From assembly GCF_036192275.1 (NCBI RefSeq), contig NZ_CP108088.1:6821501-6885500 (forward strand): DNA of 64,000 nt. The letters are read 5' to 3'. Source of the DNA: Streptomyces sp. NBC_00250 (GTDB lineage: Bacteria > Actinomycetota > Actinomycetes > Streptomycetales > Streptomycetaceae). The position numbers and the translations under genes were made by a program. Below the pieces are notes generated by a model. The model saw only the letters and a program-made list of their open reading frames with translations. It had not been told where the DNA came from and ran no database searches. Positions 34,672-45,008 of the stretch are shown piece after piece. Position 1 is the first letter of the stretch. Every line of letters starts with the position of its first letter.

Positions 34672-35666
34672 CCGCGCACGAGCAGCACCAGCAGGACGAG
34701 CAGCAAGAACAGCGGCACACGCACGAAGAGCACGACCGAGAAGACGGAGCAGGACACGTGAGTACGGGCACGAAGGAGACCCCCGGCGACAACGGCGCCG
34801 AGGCGGCCATTCCCGAGCTGGTGATCATCTCCGGCATGTCCGGAGCCGGCCGGTCCACCGCGGCGAAGTGCCTGGAGGACCTCGGCTGGTTCGTCGTGGA
34901 CAATCTGCCGCCCGCGCTGATCCCCACCATGGTGGAGCTCGGCGCCCGCTCCCAGGGCAATGTCGCCCGGATCGCCGTCGTCGTGGACGTCCGCGGCCGG
35001 CAGTTCTTCGACAACCTCCGGGAGTCCCTCGCCGACCTGGACGCCAAGCAGGTCACCCGCCGGATCGTCTTCCTGGAATCGTCCGACGACGCCCTGGTCC
35101 GGCGCTTCGAGTCGGTCCGCAGGCCCCACCCGCTCCAGGGCGACGGCCGGATCACCGACGGCATCGCCGCCGAGCGCGACCTGCTGCGCGAGCTGCGCGG
35201 CGACGCCGACCTGGTCATCGACACCTCCAGCCTCAACGTCCACGAACTGCGCGCCAAGATGGACGCCCAGTTCGCCGGCGACGAGGAGCCCGAGCTGCGG
35301 GCCACCGTCATGTCCTTCGGGTTCAAGTACGGCCTGCCGGTCGACGCCGACCTCGTCGTCGACATGCGCTTCCTGCCGAACCCGCACTGGGTCCCCGAGC
35401 TGCGCCCCTTCACCGGCCTCAACGAGGAGGTGTCGAACTACGTCTACAACCAGCCCGGCGCCAAGGAGTTCCTCGACCGCTACACCGAGCTGCTCCAGCT
35501 GATCGCCGCGGGCTACCGCCGCGAGGGCAAGCGGTACGTGACCATCGCCGTGGGCTGCACCGGCGGCAAGCACCGCTCCGTGGCCACCGCCGAGCGGCTC
35601 GCCGCCCGTATCGCCGCCGAAGGGGTCGAGACCGTCGTCGTGCACCGGGACATGGGGCGCGAGTGA
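34668..35666 (+). CDS. rapZ: RapZ/YvcJ-family nucleotide-binding protein
   Basis: 332 aa. P-loop GMSGAGRS at residues 56-63, with Arg where most P-loops have Lys, which is usual for actinobacterial members; second nucleotide loop [12 protein letters not shown]-terminal CTGGKHRSV is the conserved ligand-binding region of RapZ. Enterobacterial RapZ controls glmS mRNA decay and binds glucosamine 6-phosphate; the role in actinobacteria is not established. The ATG at 34668 overlaps the uvrC stop. The first 45 residues are Gln/His/Glu-rich and disordered; an internal GTG at 34758 with a GGAG site is a possible second start. Confidence 0.93.
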   Translation: MTAHEQHQQDEQQEQRHTHEEHDREDGAGHVSTGTKETPGDNGAEAAIPELVIISGMSGAGRSTAAKCLEDLGWFVVDNLPPALIPTMVELGARSQGNVARIAVVVDVRGRQFFDNLRESLADLDAKQVTRRIVFLESSDDALVRRFESVRRPHPLQGDGRITDGIAAERDLLRELRGDADLVIDTSSLNVHELRAKMDAQFAGDEEPELRATVMSFGFKYGLPVDADLVVDMRFLPNPHWVPELRPFTGLNEEVSNYVYNQPGAKEFLDRYTELLQLIAAGYRREGKRYVTIAVGCTGGKHRSVATAERLAARIAAEGVETVVVHRDMGRE

Positions 35667-36688
35667 AGCCGTACCGCCGCCGTGCCTCCACCCTCTCGGT
35701 GCGGCGCACGCTCCGCAGGCGCGGCGCCCAGCCGAAGGTGGTCGCGCTGGGCGGCGGGATGGGCCTCTCGGCCTCCCTCGCCGCCCTCCGCCGGATCACC
35801 GGCGACCTCACCGCCGTCGTCACCGTCGCCGACGACGGGGGCTCCAGCGGCCGGCTCCGGGAGGAGCTGGGCGTGCTGCCCCCGGGCGATCTGCGCAAGG
35901 CGCTCGCCGCGCTCTGCGGCGACGACGACTGGGGCCAGACCTGGGCCCGGGTCATCCAGCACCGCTTCCAGTCCAAGGGCGAGATCAACGGCCACGCCGT
36001 CGGCAATCTGCTGATCGTCGCCCTCTGGGAGCAGCTCGGCGATCCCGTGCAGGCCCTCGACCTGGTGGGCCGGCTGCTCGGCGCCCAGGGCCGGGTGCTG
36101 CCCATGTCCGCCGTGCCCCTGGAGCTCCAGGCCCTGGTCAGGGGCCACGACCCGGAGCGTCCCGACGACGTGGACACCGTGCGCGGTCAGGCGACCGTGG
36201 CGCTCACCCCGGGCGACGTGCAGTCCGTGCACCTCGTGCCGAACGACCCGCCGGCGGTGCCCGAGGCGGTCGAGGCGGTCCTGGACGCGGACTGGGTGGT
36301 CCTCGGTCCGGGCTCCTGGTTCTCCTCGGTGATCCCGCACCTTCTCGTCCCCGACCTGCTCGACGCGCTGGCCGAGACGAAGGCCCGGAAGGTGCTCTCG
36401 CTGAACCTCGCGCCGCAGCCCGGAGAAACCGAGGGCTTCTCCCCGCAGCGTCATTTGGAGGTTTTGGGACGACACGCCCCTAAACTCGCCCTGGACGTGG
36501 TGCTGGCCGACGAGGCCGCCGTGCCCGATCGCGAGTCCCTCGCCGATGCCGCCAAGCGGCTCGGTGCCGCGGTCGAGCTGGCGCCGGTGGCCGGGCCCGA
36601 CGGCTCCGCGAAGCATGACCCGGAGCTGTTGGCCGCCGCGTACGACCGTATTTTTCGGATGCATGGAAGGATCGGCCCATGGCGATGA
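35663..36688 (+). CDS. yvcK: YvcK/CofD-like gluconeogenesis factor
   Basis: 341 aa. [17 protein letters not shown] is the nucleotide-sugar-binding loop and [31 protein letters not shown] the family signature. YvcK homologues bind UDP-sugars, support growth on gluconeogenic carbon and influence cell-wall synthesis. GTG at 35663 overlaps the rapZ stop as GTGA. whiA starts 10 bp before this gene ends, so all four genes are translationally linked. Confidence 0.93.
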   Translation: MKPYRRRASTLSVRRTLRRRGAQPKVVALGGGMGLSASLAALRRITGDLTAVVTVADDGGSSGRLREELGVLPPGDLRKALAALCGDDDWGQTWARVIQHRFQSKGEINGHAVGNLLIVALWEQLGDPVQALDLVGRLLGAQGRVLPMSAVPLELQALVRGHDPERPDDVDTVRGQATVALTPGDVQSVHLVPNDPPAVPEAVEAVLDADWVVLGPGSWFSSVIPHLLVPDLLDALAETKARKVLSLNLAPQPGETEGFSPQRHLEVLGRHAPKLALDVVLADEAAVPDRESLADAAKRLGAAVELAPVAGPDGSAKHDPELLAAAYDRIFRMHGRIGPWR

Positions 36689-37668
36689 CGGCAGCGGTGA
36701 AGGACGAGATCTCCCGGCTTCCCGTCACCCGGACCTGCTGCAGGAAGGCAGAGGTCTCGTCGATCCTGCGGTTCGCGGGCGGGCTGCACCTGGTGAGCGG
36801 CCGCATCGTGATCGAGGCGGAGCTCGACACCGCGATGGCGGCGCGCCGCCTCAAGCGGGACATCCTGGAGATCTTCGGGCACAGCTCGGAACTGATCGTG
36901 ATGGCCCCGGGCGGACTGCGGCGCGGCTCGCGTTTCGTGGTGCGGGTGGTGGCCGGAGGCGACCAGCTGGCCCGGCAGACGGGTCTCGTGGACGGCAGGG
37001 GCCGCCCCATCCGGGGCCTCCCCCCGCAGGTGGTCTCCGGGGCGACCTGCGATGCGGAGGCGGCCTGGCGGGGCGCGTTCCTCGCGCACGGTTCGCTGAC
37101 GGAGCCCGGTCGTTCCTCCTCCCTGGAGGTGACCTGCCCGGGTCCGGAGGCCGCGCTGGCCCTGGTCGGTGCGGCGCGCCGGCTCTCCATCGGGGCGAAG
37201 GCCCGTGAGGTGCGGGGGGTGGACCGGGTCGTCGTCCGTGACGGCGACGCGATCGGCGCCCTGCTCACCCGGCTCGGCGCGCACGAGTCGGTGCTCGCCT
37301 GGGAGGAGCGGCGGATGCGGCGCGAGGTCCGCGCCACCGCCAACCGCCTGGCCAACTTCGACGACGCCAACCTGCGCCGCTCGGCCCGCGCCGCGGTCGC
37401 CGCGGGGGCCCGGGTGCAGCGTGCCCTGGAGATCCTCGGCGAGGAGGTGCCCGAGCACCTCGCGGCGGCCGGACGGCTCCGCATGGAGCACAAGCAGGCC
37501 TCTCTGGAGGAGCTGGGCGCGCTCGCCGACCCGCCGCTGACCAAGGACGCGGTGGCCGGCCGGATCCGCCGACTGCTCGCGATGGCGGACAAGCGGGCGC
37601 AGGACCTGGGCATTCCCGGGACCGAGTCCAATCTGACCGAGGAGCTGGACGACAGCCTGGTCGGCTGA
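36679..37668 (+). CDS. whiA: Sporulation regulator WhiA
   Basis: 329 aa. N-terminal LAGLIDADG-type domain without the catalytic acids ([11 protein letters not shown]...[17 protein letters not shown]) and C-terminal HTH ([36 protein letters not shown]). In Streptomyces WhiA works with WhiB to start sporulation septation and activates ftsZ and other genes; it also autoregulates. ATG at 36679 overlaps the end of yvcK by 10 bp. Followed by a classical terminator with a T-run. Confidence 0.97.
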   Translation: MAMTAAVKDEISRLPVTRTCCRKAEVSSILRFAGGLHLVSGRIVIEAELDTAMAARRLKRDILEIFGHSSELIVMAPGGLRRGSRFVVRVVAGGDQLARQTGLVDGRGRPIRGLPPQVVSGATCDAEAAWRGAFLAHGSLTEPGRSSSLEVTCPGPEAALALVGAARRLSIGAKAREVRGVDRVVVRDGDAIGALLTRLGAHESVLAWEERRMRREVRATANRLANFDDANLRRSARAAVAAGARVQRALEILGEEVPEHLAAAGRLRMEHKQASLEELGALADPPLTKDAVAGRIRRLLAMADKRAQDLGIPGTESNLTEELDDSLVG

Positions 37669-37692
37669 TCCGTACGGAACCCCGAACTCCAC

Positions 37693-37728
37693 GCTGCCGG
37701 TGCCTTTCTGAGGCATCGGCAGCTTTTT
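37693..37728 (+). terminator. Rho-independent terminator after whiA
   Basis: 12-bp stem GCTGCCGGTGCC/GGCATCGGCAGC (one G-U pair), 7-nt loop, then TTTTT. The only clear T-run terminator in the window. Confidence 0.9.
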
Positions 37729-37748
37729 CGTACGCGCGCGCGGCACCC

Positions 37749-37772
37749 TTGACAGGTCCATGGGTGCCCATG
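37749..37772 (+). promoter_or_regulatory. Perfect -35 TTGACA and CATGGG/CCCATG palindrome before the M14 gene
   Basis: TTGACA at 37749-37754; palindrome arms CATGGG-TG-CCCATG at 37759-37772 fall in the spacer to the expected -10, where a bound protein would block transcription. The -10 is not clear. Confidence 0.5.
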
Positions 37773-37820
37773 AGCCTGGCGTCTGTTCACCTTCGTGGCA
37801 GACGACAGCAAGGGGGGCTC

Positions 37821-40772
37821 ATGAGACGCAGAGCGAGATCGATCCTCGCAGCGGCATCACTGTTGATCGCGGGAGTGGCGGCGGCACCCGTCGCCGGAGC
37901 GCAGCCGAACGACCGGGACGGCGGTGACGCCCTCTCCGTATGGCGCGCCGAGGTCACCAAGGAGCAGGTTCCGCTGCTCCTCGAAGCCGGTGCCGACGCG
38001 CATGAACTGACCGAGCAGGTGCCCGCGAAGGGCTCCGCGACGGTCGAGCTGTTCCTGACGGGCCGGCAGGCCGGGCAGCTGCGCGGCCAGGGCGTCGAGC
38101 TCGCCGAGCACAGCCTGACCGCCTCCGCCGAGAAGCGGGTGGCCGCCGCGGGGGACGGCGTCTTCCGCCCGTACAGTGGCCCGAACGGCCTCAAGCAGGA
38201 GATCCTGGACACCGCCCGGGCGAACCCCGGGATCACCAAGGTCGTCTCCATCGGCAAGACCCTCAAGGGCCAGGACATCCTCGCCCTCAAGGTCAGCAAG
38301 GGCGCCCCGCGGGTCAAGGACGGCTCCAAGCCCGCCATGCTGTACATGTCCAACCAGCACGCGCGCGAGTGGATCACCCCGGAGATGACCCGGCGGCTGA
38401 TGCACCACTACCTCGACGGGTACGGCAAGGACGAGCGGATCACCCGGATCGTCGACTCCACCGAGCTGTGGTTCGTGCTCTCCGCCAACCCGGACGGCTA
38501 CGACTTCACGCACGCCGACCCCGGCAACCGGCAGTGGCGCAAGAACCTCCGCGACAACGACGGAGACGGGCGGATCGCCCCCGGCGACGGCGTCGACCTG
38601 AACCGCAACTTCGCCTACAAGTGGGGCTACGACAACGAGGGTTCGTCGCCCGACCCGGCCGACGAGACCTTCCGCGGCAAGGGCCCCATGTCGGAGCCCG
38701 AGACCAGGGCCCTCGACGCCTTCCAGAAGCGCATCGGCTTCACGTACGGCATCAACTACCATTCGGCCGCCCAGCTCCTGCTGTACGGCGTGGGCTGGCA
38801 GGTCGCCACCGACACCCCCGACGACGTGGCCCTCAAGGCCCTCGCCGGCACCCCGCAGAACTCGGCCGTGCCCGGCTACCGGCCGCAGGTCTCCTCGGAG
38901 CTGTACATCACCAACGGCGAGGCGGACGGACACGCCGCCAACGTCAACGAGATGCAGATGTTCACCCCGGAGATGTCGACCTGCGCCACCGCCTCCCGGG
39001 TCGACCCGAACGACGCGTGGAACCCGGCCGACTGCGCCTCCGTCTTCACCTTCCCGGACGACGAGAAGCTGATCCAGGCCGAGTTCGCCAAGAACATCCC
39101 CTTCGCGCTCGCCGTCGCCGAGACCGCCGCCCACCCGGACCGGCCCGTCTCCCCGGTCGGCATCGAGGCTCCCGACTTCACCCCGAAGACCTTCACCACC
39201 TCCTACGCCCGTGGCGGGGAGCAGGAGATCGCGGTCACGGCGCGCAAGTCCCTGCGCGGCAAGACCCTGAAGTACCGGATCAACGGCGGCCGCACCCACA
39301 GCGAGGAGCTCGACGCCTGGAAGGGCGGCGAGACCTACGGCGGCGAGGACAACCTCTACTTCGACGAGTACCGCGCCGAGGTCGAGGACGCCCGGCCCGG
39401 CGACTCCGTCGAGGTCTGGTTCACCGCCCGCACCCGGGAGGGCCGGGCCACCGCCTCCGCCCCCTTCACCTACGAGGTGGCCGAGCGGCCCCGCGGCGAC
39501 GTGCTCGTCCTCGCCGACGAGGGCGGCACCACCGCCGCGAAGCACACCGCCGCCTATGTGAAGGCGCTCGCCGACAACGGCCGCAAGGCCGCCGTCTGGG
39601 ACGTCGCCACCCAGGGCGCCCCGGACGCACTCGGCGTGCTCTCCCACTTCCGTACCGTCGTCTGGTACACCGGCGCCGAGCGGCCCTCCGGAGCCGCTCA
39701 GCTCGCCGTCCGCTCCTACCTCAACGAGGGCGGCAAGCTGATCAACGCCGGCGAGAAGTCCGGCGGCCTCACCCAGGTCGGCCTGGCGGAGACCAACGAC
39801 TTCGCCCAGTACTACCTCGGTGCCTACCACCGGGCGGGCCTCAAGAACCCGCCCGCCTTCGCCGGCTCCGGCGCCTTCAAGGGCATCGGCGCGGGCCTCG
39901 GCGCAGCCGCCGACAACCCGCTGGACAACGCGGGCGCGTACACCGTCACCTCGGACACCCTGAAGGCGAAGGACTTCCCGCAGTTCGCCGACAGCGCCTC
40001 CGCCGGTGACTACCCGGGCATCCGCATGCCCTTCGAGCCCGCCGAGGGCGCGACCTTCGCGGCCGTCAAGCACGCCGACAACACCTGGGCGCGGCTCAGC
40101 AGGACCGTCGACCTCAGCGGCGTCGCCGCCGCGGCGGCCCCGCGCCTGGACTTCCAGGTCAGCTACGACACCGAGCCCGGCTACGACAACCTCGTCGTCG
40201 AGGCCCACACCGTCGGTCAGGACGACTGGACGACCCTGCCCGACCGCAACGGCGGCACCTCCACCGAGCCCCCCGCCGACTGCGGCGAGGGCTACTACGT
40301 CCGCGGCCACCCCTTCCTCGCCCACTACCTCACCGTCGGCGAGGACGGCTGCGCCACGACCGGCACCACCGGCTCCTGGAACGCCTTCACCGGCCCCTCC
40401 AACGGCTGGCGGCAGGCCTCCGTCGACCTGAGCGCCTGGGCCGGCAAGAAGGTCGAGCTGTCCGTCTCCTACATCTCCGACCCCGGTACGGGAGAGATGG
40501 GTGCCTTCGTCGACGACACCCGCCTCGTCGCCGGGACCACCACCGAGGCGGAGGGCTTCGAGACCTCCCTCGGCGCATGGACCGTACCGGGCGCCCCCGC
40601 CGGCAGCCCCGGCAACACCGGCGACTGGACGCGCTCCGCGGCGCTCTTCCACTCGCAGGCCGCGGTCACCACGCGTGACACCGTCCTCCTCGGCTACGGC
40701 CTGGAGCACGTGCCCGGCGCGACCGACCGGGCACGTCTCGTCGGCCGCGCCCTCGGGGTGCTCCGCCGCTGA
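37821..40772 (+). CDS. Secreted M14 zinc carboxypeptidase with large C-terminal region
   Basis: 983 aa. Signal peptide ~1-28 (cut after AGA). Pro-region to ~residue 115, then an M14 catalytic domain: zinc ligands His180 and Glu183 in NQHAREW, third His in INYHSAAQ, substrate-binding VDLNRNFAYKWG, and the catalytic Glu in NEMQMFTPEMS. From ~residue 480 to the end are beta domains: an isoaspartate/discoidin-like segment, then VLVLADEGG..KHTAAYVKALADNGRKAAVWDVATQGAPDALGVLSHFRTVVWYTG, which resembles a Rossmann/GATase-like fold seen in immune-inhibitor-A-type and thermolysin-like secreted proteins. RBS AGGGGGG 4 nt before ATG. Stand-alone gene. Confidence 0.9.
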   Translation: MRRRARSILAAASLLIAGVAAAPVAGAQPNDRDGGDALSVWRAEVTKEQVPLLLEAGADAHELTEQVPAKGSATVELFLTGRQAGQLRGQGVELAEHSLTASAEKRVAAAGDGVFRPYSGPNGLKQEILDTARANPGITKVVSIGKTLKGQDILALKVSKGAPRVKDGSKPAMLYMSNQHAREWITPEMTRRLMHHYLDGYGKDERITRIVDSTELWFVLSANPDGYDFTHADPGNRQWRKNLRDNDGDGRIAPGDGVDLNRNFAYKWGYDNEGSSPDPADETFRGKGPMSEPETRALDAFQKRIGFTYGINYHSAAQLLLYGVGWQVATDTPDDVALKALAGTPQNSAVPGYRPQVSSELYITNGEADGHAANVNEMQMFTPEMSTCATASRVDPNDAWNPADCASVFTFPDDEKLIQAEFAKNIPFALAVAETAAHPDRPVSPVGIEAPDFTPKTFTTSYARGGEQEIAVTARKSLRGKTLKYRINGGRTHSEELDAWKGGETYGGEDNLYFDEYRAEVEDARPGDSVEVWFTARTREGRATASAPFTYEVAERPRGDVLVLADEGGTTAAKHTAAYVKALADNGRKAAVWDVATQGAPDALGVLSHFRTVVWYTGAERPSGAAQLAVRSYLNEGGKLINAGEKSGGLTQVGLAETNDFAQYYLGAYHRAGLKNPPAFAGSGAFKGIGAGLGAAADNPLDNAGAYTVTSDTLKAKDFPQFADSASAGDYPGIRMPFEPAEGATFAAVKHADNTWARLSRTVDLSGVAAAAAPRLDFQVSYDTEPGYDNLVVEAHTVGQDDWTTLPDRNGGTSTEPPADCGEGYYVRGHPFLAHYLTVGEDGCATTGTTGSWNAFTGPSNGWRQASVDLSAWAGKKVELSVSYISDPGTGEMGAFVDDTRLVAGTTTEAEGFETSLGAWTVPGAPAGSPGNTGDWTRSAALFHSQAAVTTRDTVLLGYGLEHVPGATDRARLVGRALGVLRR

Positions 40773-40800
40773 CGGAGAGTAGTCGGGACAAAGGTCCCAC

Positions 40801-40843
40801 GACGGCCCGTACCCGTTGGTAGGTACGGGCCGTCGGCCGTTTT
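40801..40843 (+). terminator. Terminator after M14 gene
   Basis: Perfect 13-bp stem GACGGCCCGTACC/GGTACGGGCCGTC, 8-nt loop, followed by GGCCGTTTT. Confidence 0.85.
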
Positions 40844-40902
40844 CCCTCACTTTCCGGGCTCGTCCGGATGAGCTGGATGTCACTGCGGGGGTCCTGTGGG
40901 GG

Positions 40903-40908
40903 TAGGGT
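40903..40908 (+). promoter_or_regulatory. -10 element upstream of gap
   Basis: TAGGGT about 80 nt before the GTG at 40991; leader of ~75 nt with the ribosome site GAGGAGA. Confidence 0.4.
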
Positions 40909-40975
40909 CGTAAGCGGTCGGGGACATCCCAAAAAACAAAAATCTCGCCGGCGTCGAGCACACCGGCGTACCTAA

Positions 40976-42001
<1,026 letters not shown>

Positions 42002-42027
42002 ACTTCAGGGCAGGCTTTCGATGTGAG

Positions 42028-42072
42028 CAGGGCTCGGGCAGCGCAACGCCGCGCTGTGCGAGCCCTGTTTGT
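42028..42072 (+). terminator. Attenuator-like hairpin between gap and pgk
   Basis: CAGGGCTCG (42028-42036) pairs with CGAGCCCTG (42059-42067), extended by GCAGCGC/GCGCTGT; followed by TTTGT. Confidence 0.7.
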
Positions 42073-42105
42073 GTGCTCCACCGCGTACCAAGGAGTCTGT
42101 GACAG

Positions 42106-43317
42106 ATGAAGACGATCGACGAGCTTCTCGCCGAAGGCGTCTCCGGCAAGCGGGTGTTCGTCCGCGCCGATCTCAACGTGCCGCTCGACGGCACCACCAT
42201 CACCGACGACGGCCGCATCCGCGCCGTCGTCCCCACGGTCAAGGCGCTCGCCGACGCGGGTGCCCGCGTCGTGGTCGCCTCGCACCTGGGCCGCCCGAAG
42301 GGCGCCCCGGACCCGGCGTTCTCGCTCGCTCCGGCCGCCGCTCGCCTCGGCGAGCTCCTCGGCGCCGAGGTGGCCTTCGCGACGGACACGGTCGGCGAGT
42401 CCGCCACCGCCACCGTCGCGGGCCTCGATGACGGCGGGGTCGCCGTCATCGAGAACCTGCGGTTCAACGCCGGCGAGACCTCCAAGGACGACGCCGAGCG
42501 CGGCGCGTTCGCGGACCGGCTCGCCGCCCTCGCCGACGTCTACGTCGGCGACGGCTTCGGCGCCGTGCACCGCAAGCACGCCTCGGTCTTCGACCTCCCG
42601 GCGCGCCTGCCGCACGCCGCGGGCTACCTCATCGCCACCGAGGTCGGCGTCCTGAAGAAGCTCACCGACGACGTCAAGCGGCCGTACGTGGTCGCGCTCG
42701 GCGGCGCCAAGGTCTCCGACAAGCTCGGCGTGATCGACCACCTCCTGGAGAAGGCCGACCGCATCCTCATCGGCGGCGGCATGGCGTACACCTTCCTCAA
42801 GGCCCAGGGCCACGAGGTCGGCATCTCGCTGCTCCAGGAGGACCAGATCCCGGCGGTCCTGGAGTACCTGGAGCGCGCCGAGAAGCGTGGCGTGGAGTTC
42901 GTCCTCCCCGTCGACGTCCTGGTCTCGTCCGAGTTCCCGGACCTGAAGACCAAGGCTCCGGCCAACCCGACCACGGTCGCCGCGGACGCCATCCCGGCGG
43001 ACGAGGAGGGCCTGGACATCGGTCCGGAGACCCGTAAGCTCTACGCCTCGAAGCTCGCCGACGCCGGAACCGTTTTCTGGAACGGCCCGATGGGCGTCTT
43101 CGAGCACCCCGACTACGCCGAGGGCACCAAGGCCGTCGCCCAGGCGCTCGTCGACTCCCCGGCCTTCACGGTCGTCGGTGGTGGCGACTCCGCCGCCGCC
43201 GTCCGGATCCTGGGCTTCGACGAGAAGGCATTCGGCCACATTTCGACCGGCGGCGGCGCCTCCCTCGAGTACCTCGAGGGCAAGACGCTTCCCGGCCTCG
43301 CCGCACTGGAGGACTGA
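42106..43317 (+). CDS. pgk: Phosphoglycerate kinase
   Basis: 403 aa. [10 protein letters not shown] and SHLGRPKG near the N-terminus, [10 protein letters not shown], the ATP loop of [23 protein letters not shown] at the C-terminus. Transfers phosphate from 1,3-bisphosphoglycerate to ADP. AAGGAG 10 nt upstream of the ATG. tpiA follows after 7 bp. Confidence 0.97.
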   Translation: MKTIDELLAEGVSGKRVFVRADLNVPLDGTTITDDGRIRAVVPTVKALADAGARVVVASHLGRPKGAPDPAFSLAPAAARLGELLGAEVAFATDTVGESATATVAGLDDGGVAVIENLRFNAGETSKDDAERGAFADRLAALADVYVGDGFGAVHRKHASVFDLPARLPHAAGYLIATEVGVLKKLTDDVKRPYVVALGGAKVSDKLGVIDHLLEKADRILIGGGMAYTFLKAQGHEVGISLLQEDQIPAVLEYLERAEKRGVEFVLPVDVLVSSEFPDLKTKAPANPTTVAADAIPADEEGLDIGPETRKLYASKLADAGTVFWNGPMGVFEHPDYAEGTKAVAQALVDSPAFTVVGGGDSAAAVRILGFDEKAFGHISTGGGASLEYLEGKTLPGLAALED

Positions 43318-43324
43318 CCCTTTC

Positions 43325-44104
43325 ATGAGCAGCACCCGCACCCCGCTGATGGCGGGAAACTGGAAGATGAACCTCAACCACCTGGAGGCCATCGCCCACG
43401 TCCAGAAGCTCGCCTTCGCCCTGACCGACAAGGACTACGACGCCTGTGAGGTCGCGGTCCTGGTCCCCTTCACCGACCTGCGGTCCGTCCAGACCCTGGT
43501 CGACGGCGACAAGCTGAAGATCAAGTACGGCGCCCAGGACCTCTCGGCGCACGACTCCGGTGCCTACACCGGTGAGATCTCGGGCTCGATGCTGGCCAAG
43601 TTCAAGTGCGCCTACGTGGCCGTCGGCCACTCCGAGCGCCGCCAGTACCACGCCGAGGACGACGAGGTCTGCAACGCCAAGGTGAAGGCCGCCTTCAAGC
43701 ACGGCGTGACCCCGATCCTCTGCGTCGGCGAGGGCCTCGACGTCCGCAAGGCCGGCAACCAGGTCGAGTACACCCTCGCCCAGCTCGACGGCGGCCTGAA
43801 GGACGTCCCGGCCGAGCAGGCCGAGACCATCGTGATCGCGTACGAGCCGGTGTGGGCCATCGGCACCGGCGAGGTCGCCACCCCCGAGGACGCGCAGGAG
43901 GTCTGCGGGGCGATCCGCGGCCGCCTCGCGGAGCTGTACTCGCAGGAGCTGGCCGACAAGGTCCGCATCCAGTACGGAGGCTCGGTCAAGTCGGGCAACG
44001 TCGCCGCGATCATGGCGCAGCCGGACGTCGACGGCGCCCTGGTGGGCGGCGCGGCGCTGGACGCCGACGAGTTCGTCAAGATCGCCCGCTTCCGCGACCA
44101 GTGA
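43325..44104 (+). CDS. tpiA: Triosephosphate isomerase
   Basis: 259 aa TIM barrel. Lys14 in AGNWKMN, catalytic His102 in VAVGHSERR, catalytic Glu174 in [11 protein letters not shown], and phosphate-binding [13 protein letters not shown] and [17 protein letters not shown] at 43325, 7 bp after pgk. Confidence 0.97.
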   Translation: MSSTRTPLMAGNWKMNLNHLEAIAHVQKLAFALTDKDYDACEVAVLVPFTDLRSVQTLVDGDKLKIKYGAQDLSAHDSGAYTGEISGSMLAKFKCAYVAVGHSERRQYHAEDDEVCNAKVKAAFKHGVTPILCVGEGLDVRKAGNQVEYTLAQLDGGLKDVPAEQAETIVIAYEPVWAIGTGEVATPEDAQEVCGAIRGRLAELYSQELADKVRIQYGGSVKSGNVAAIMAQPDVDGALVGGAALDADEFVKIARFRDQ

Positions 44105-44137
44105 GTATGCGGTAGCGGAGTTACGTCGTACCCTTGC

Positions 44138-44163
44138 GGGGGTCGGGCAGGTGCCCGGCCCCC
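44138..44163 (+). terminator. Hairpin between tpiA and secG
   Basis: 11-bp stem GGGGGTCGGGC/GCCCGGCCCCC (one G-U pair), 4-nt loop AGGT. Probably a terminator or processing site. Confidence 0.65.
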
Positions 44164-44195
44164 GTCCGTATAAGTCCGAGGAAGTTGGTCCAGCC

Positions 44196-44432
44196 GTGGT
44201 TATGGGGTTCTCGATCGCCCTCATCGTCTTCAGCGGGCTGCTGATGCTGCTCGTGCTGATGCACAAGGGGAAGGGTGGCGGCCTCTCCGACATGTTCGGT
44301 GGCGGAATGCAGTCTTCCGTCGGTGGGTCCTCGGTCGCCGAGCGCAACCTGGACCGGATCACCGTCGTGGTCGGTCTGCTCTGGTTCGCCTGCATTGTGG
44401 TACTTGGTCTGCTGATGAAGTTGGACGGGTAA
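44196..44432 (+). CDS. secG: Protein translocase subunit SecG
   Basis: 78 aa, two membrane helices (MGFSIALIVFSGLLMLLVLMHKGKG and NLDRITVVVGLLWFACIVVLGLLM) with the conserved GKGGGLSDMFGGGMQSSVGGSSVAERNLDRIT loop between them. Accessory subunit of SecYEG. GTG at 44196; GAGGAAG lies upstream, and ATG at 44202 is possible. Downstream of tpiA as in other streptomycetes. Confidence 0.95.
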   Translation: MVMGFSIALIVFSGLLMLLVLMHKGKGGGLSDMFGGGMQSSVGGSSVAERNLDRITVVVGLLWFACIVVLGLLMKLDG

Positions 44433-44464
44433 CTCCGAACACTGGACGCGCGTTGGGCCTTACG

Positions 44465-44470
44465 TAGACT
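44465..44470 (+). promoter_or_regulatory. -10 element upstream of the RbpA paralogue
   Basis: TAGACT about 40 nt before the GTG at 44510. I did not find a SigR-type GGAAT-N18-GTT promoter here, although S. coelicolor rbpA is SigR-dependent. Confidence 0.4.
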
Positions 44471-44509
44471 GGGGCATCTTCGAGCACCATCACGCAGGGA
44501 GTTACGACC

Positions 44510-44845
44510 GTGGCAAGTGGCAACGCGATCCGGGGAAGCCGGGTCGGAGCGGGGCCGATGGGCGAGGCCGAGCGGGGCGAATCGGCGCCGCGCGCCCGCA
44601 TCTCCTTCTGGTGCTCGAACGGGCACGAGACGCAGCCGAGCTTCGCCAGCGACGCGGCGATCCCGGAGACCTGGGACTGCCCACGGTGCGGCTTCCCGGC
44701 CGGTCAGGACCGGGACAACCCGCCGGACCCGCCGCGCACGGAGCCGTACAAAACCCACCTCGCCTATGTGCGTGAGCGGCGCAGCGACGCGGACGGCGAG
44801 GCGATCCTCGCCGAGGCGCTGGCCAAGCTGCGCGGCGAGATCTGA
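44510..44845 (+). CDS. RbpA-family zinc protein, probable RbpB paralogue
   Basis: 111 aa. Contains C-x3-H and C-x2-C zinc ligands (FWCSNGHE...WDCPRCG) and the downstream THLAYVRERRSDADGEAILAEALAKLRG, which aligns with the sigma-binding helix of RbpA (THWDMLMERRTREELEEVLEERLAVLR). It differs from RbpA in the N-terminus and lacks RbpA's basic linker, so I call it a paralogue; S. coelicolor carries a second RbpA-like protein. Expected role: RNA polymerase/sigma-A association. GTG start with AGGGAG 8 nt upstream. Confidence 0.85.
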   Translation: MASGNAIRGSRVGAGPMGEAERGESAPRARISFWCSNGHETQPSFASDAAIPETWDCPRCGFPAGQDRDNPPDPPRTEPYKTHLAYVRERRSDADGEAILAEALAKLRGEI

Positions 44846-44860
44846 GCACGGTGTGACGGT

Positions 44861-44915
44861 ATGACGAAGGGGCCTTGCCCGCGAACCGAGTTCGCGGGCA
44901 AGGCCCCTTCGTCAT
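44861..44915 (+). terminator. Perfect 26-bp hairpin after the RbpA paralogue
   Basis: Arms 44861-44886 and 44890-44915 are exactly complementary (ATGACGAAGGGGCC... ) with a 3-nt loop CGA. No T-run; one of the strongest hairpins in the window. Confidence 0.85.
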
Positions 44916-45008
44916 CTCCGCACGCACACCGGCCCGTTGTCAGTGGTGCCCGTTAACGTCGGTCGAGAAGGGATCTTCGGATCCGGAGGCCGAACGGGGG
45001 CGTGCGCC

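Noticed and set aside
44453..44470. TTGGGC and TAGACT upstream of the RbpA paralogue as one promoter
   Set aside because: The spacer between them is only 6 nt, far too short; only the -10 is kept as a candidate.
44937..44959. TTGTCA and TAACGT before the MFS gene at 45009
   Set aside because: Spacing of 11 nt is too short for a sigma-70-type promoter.
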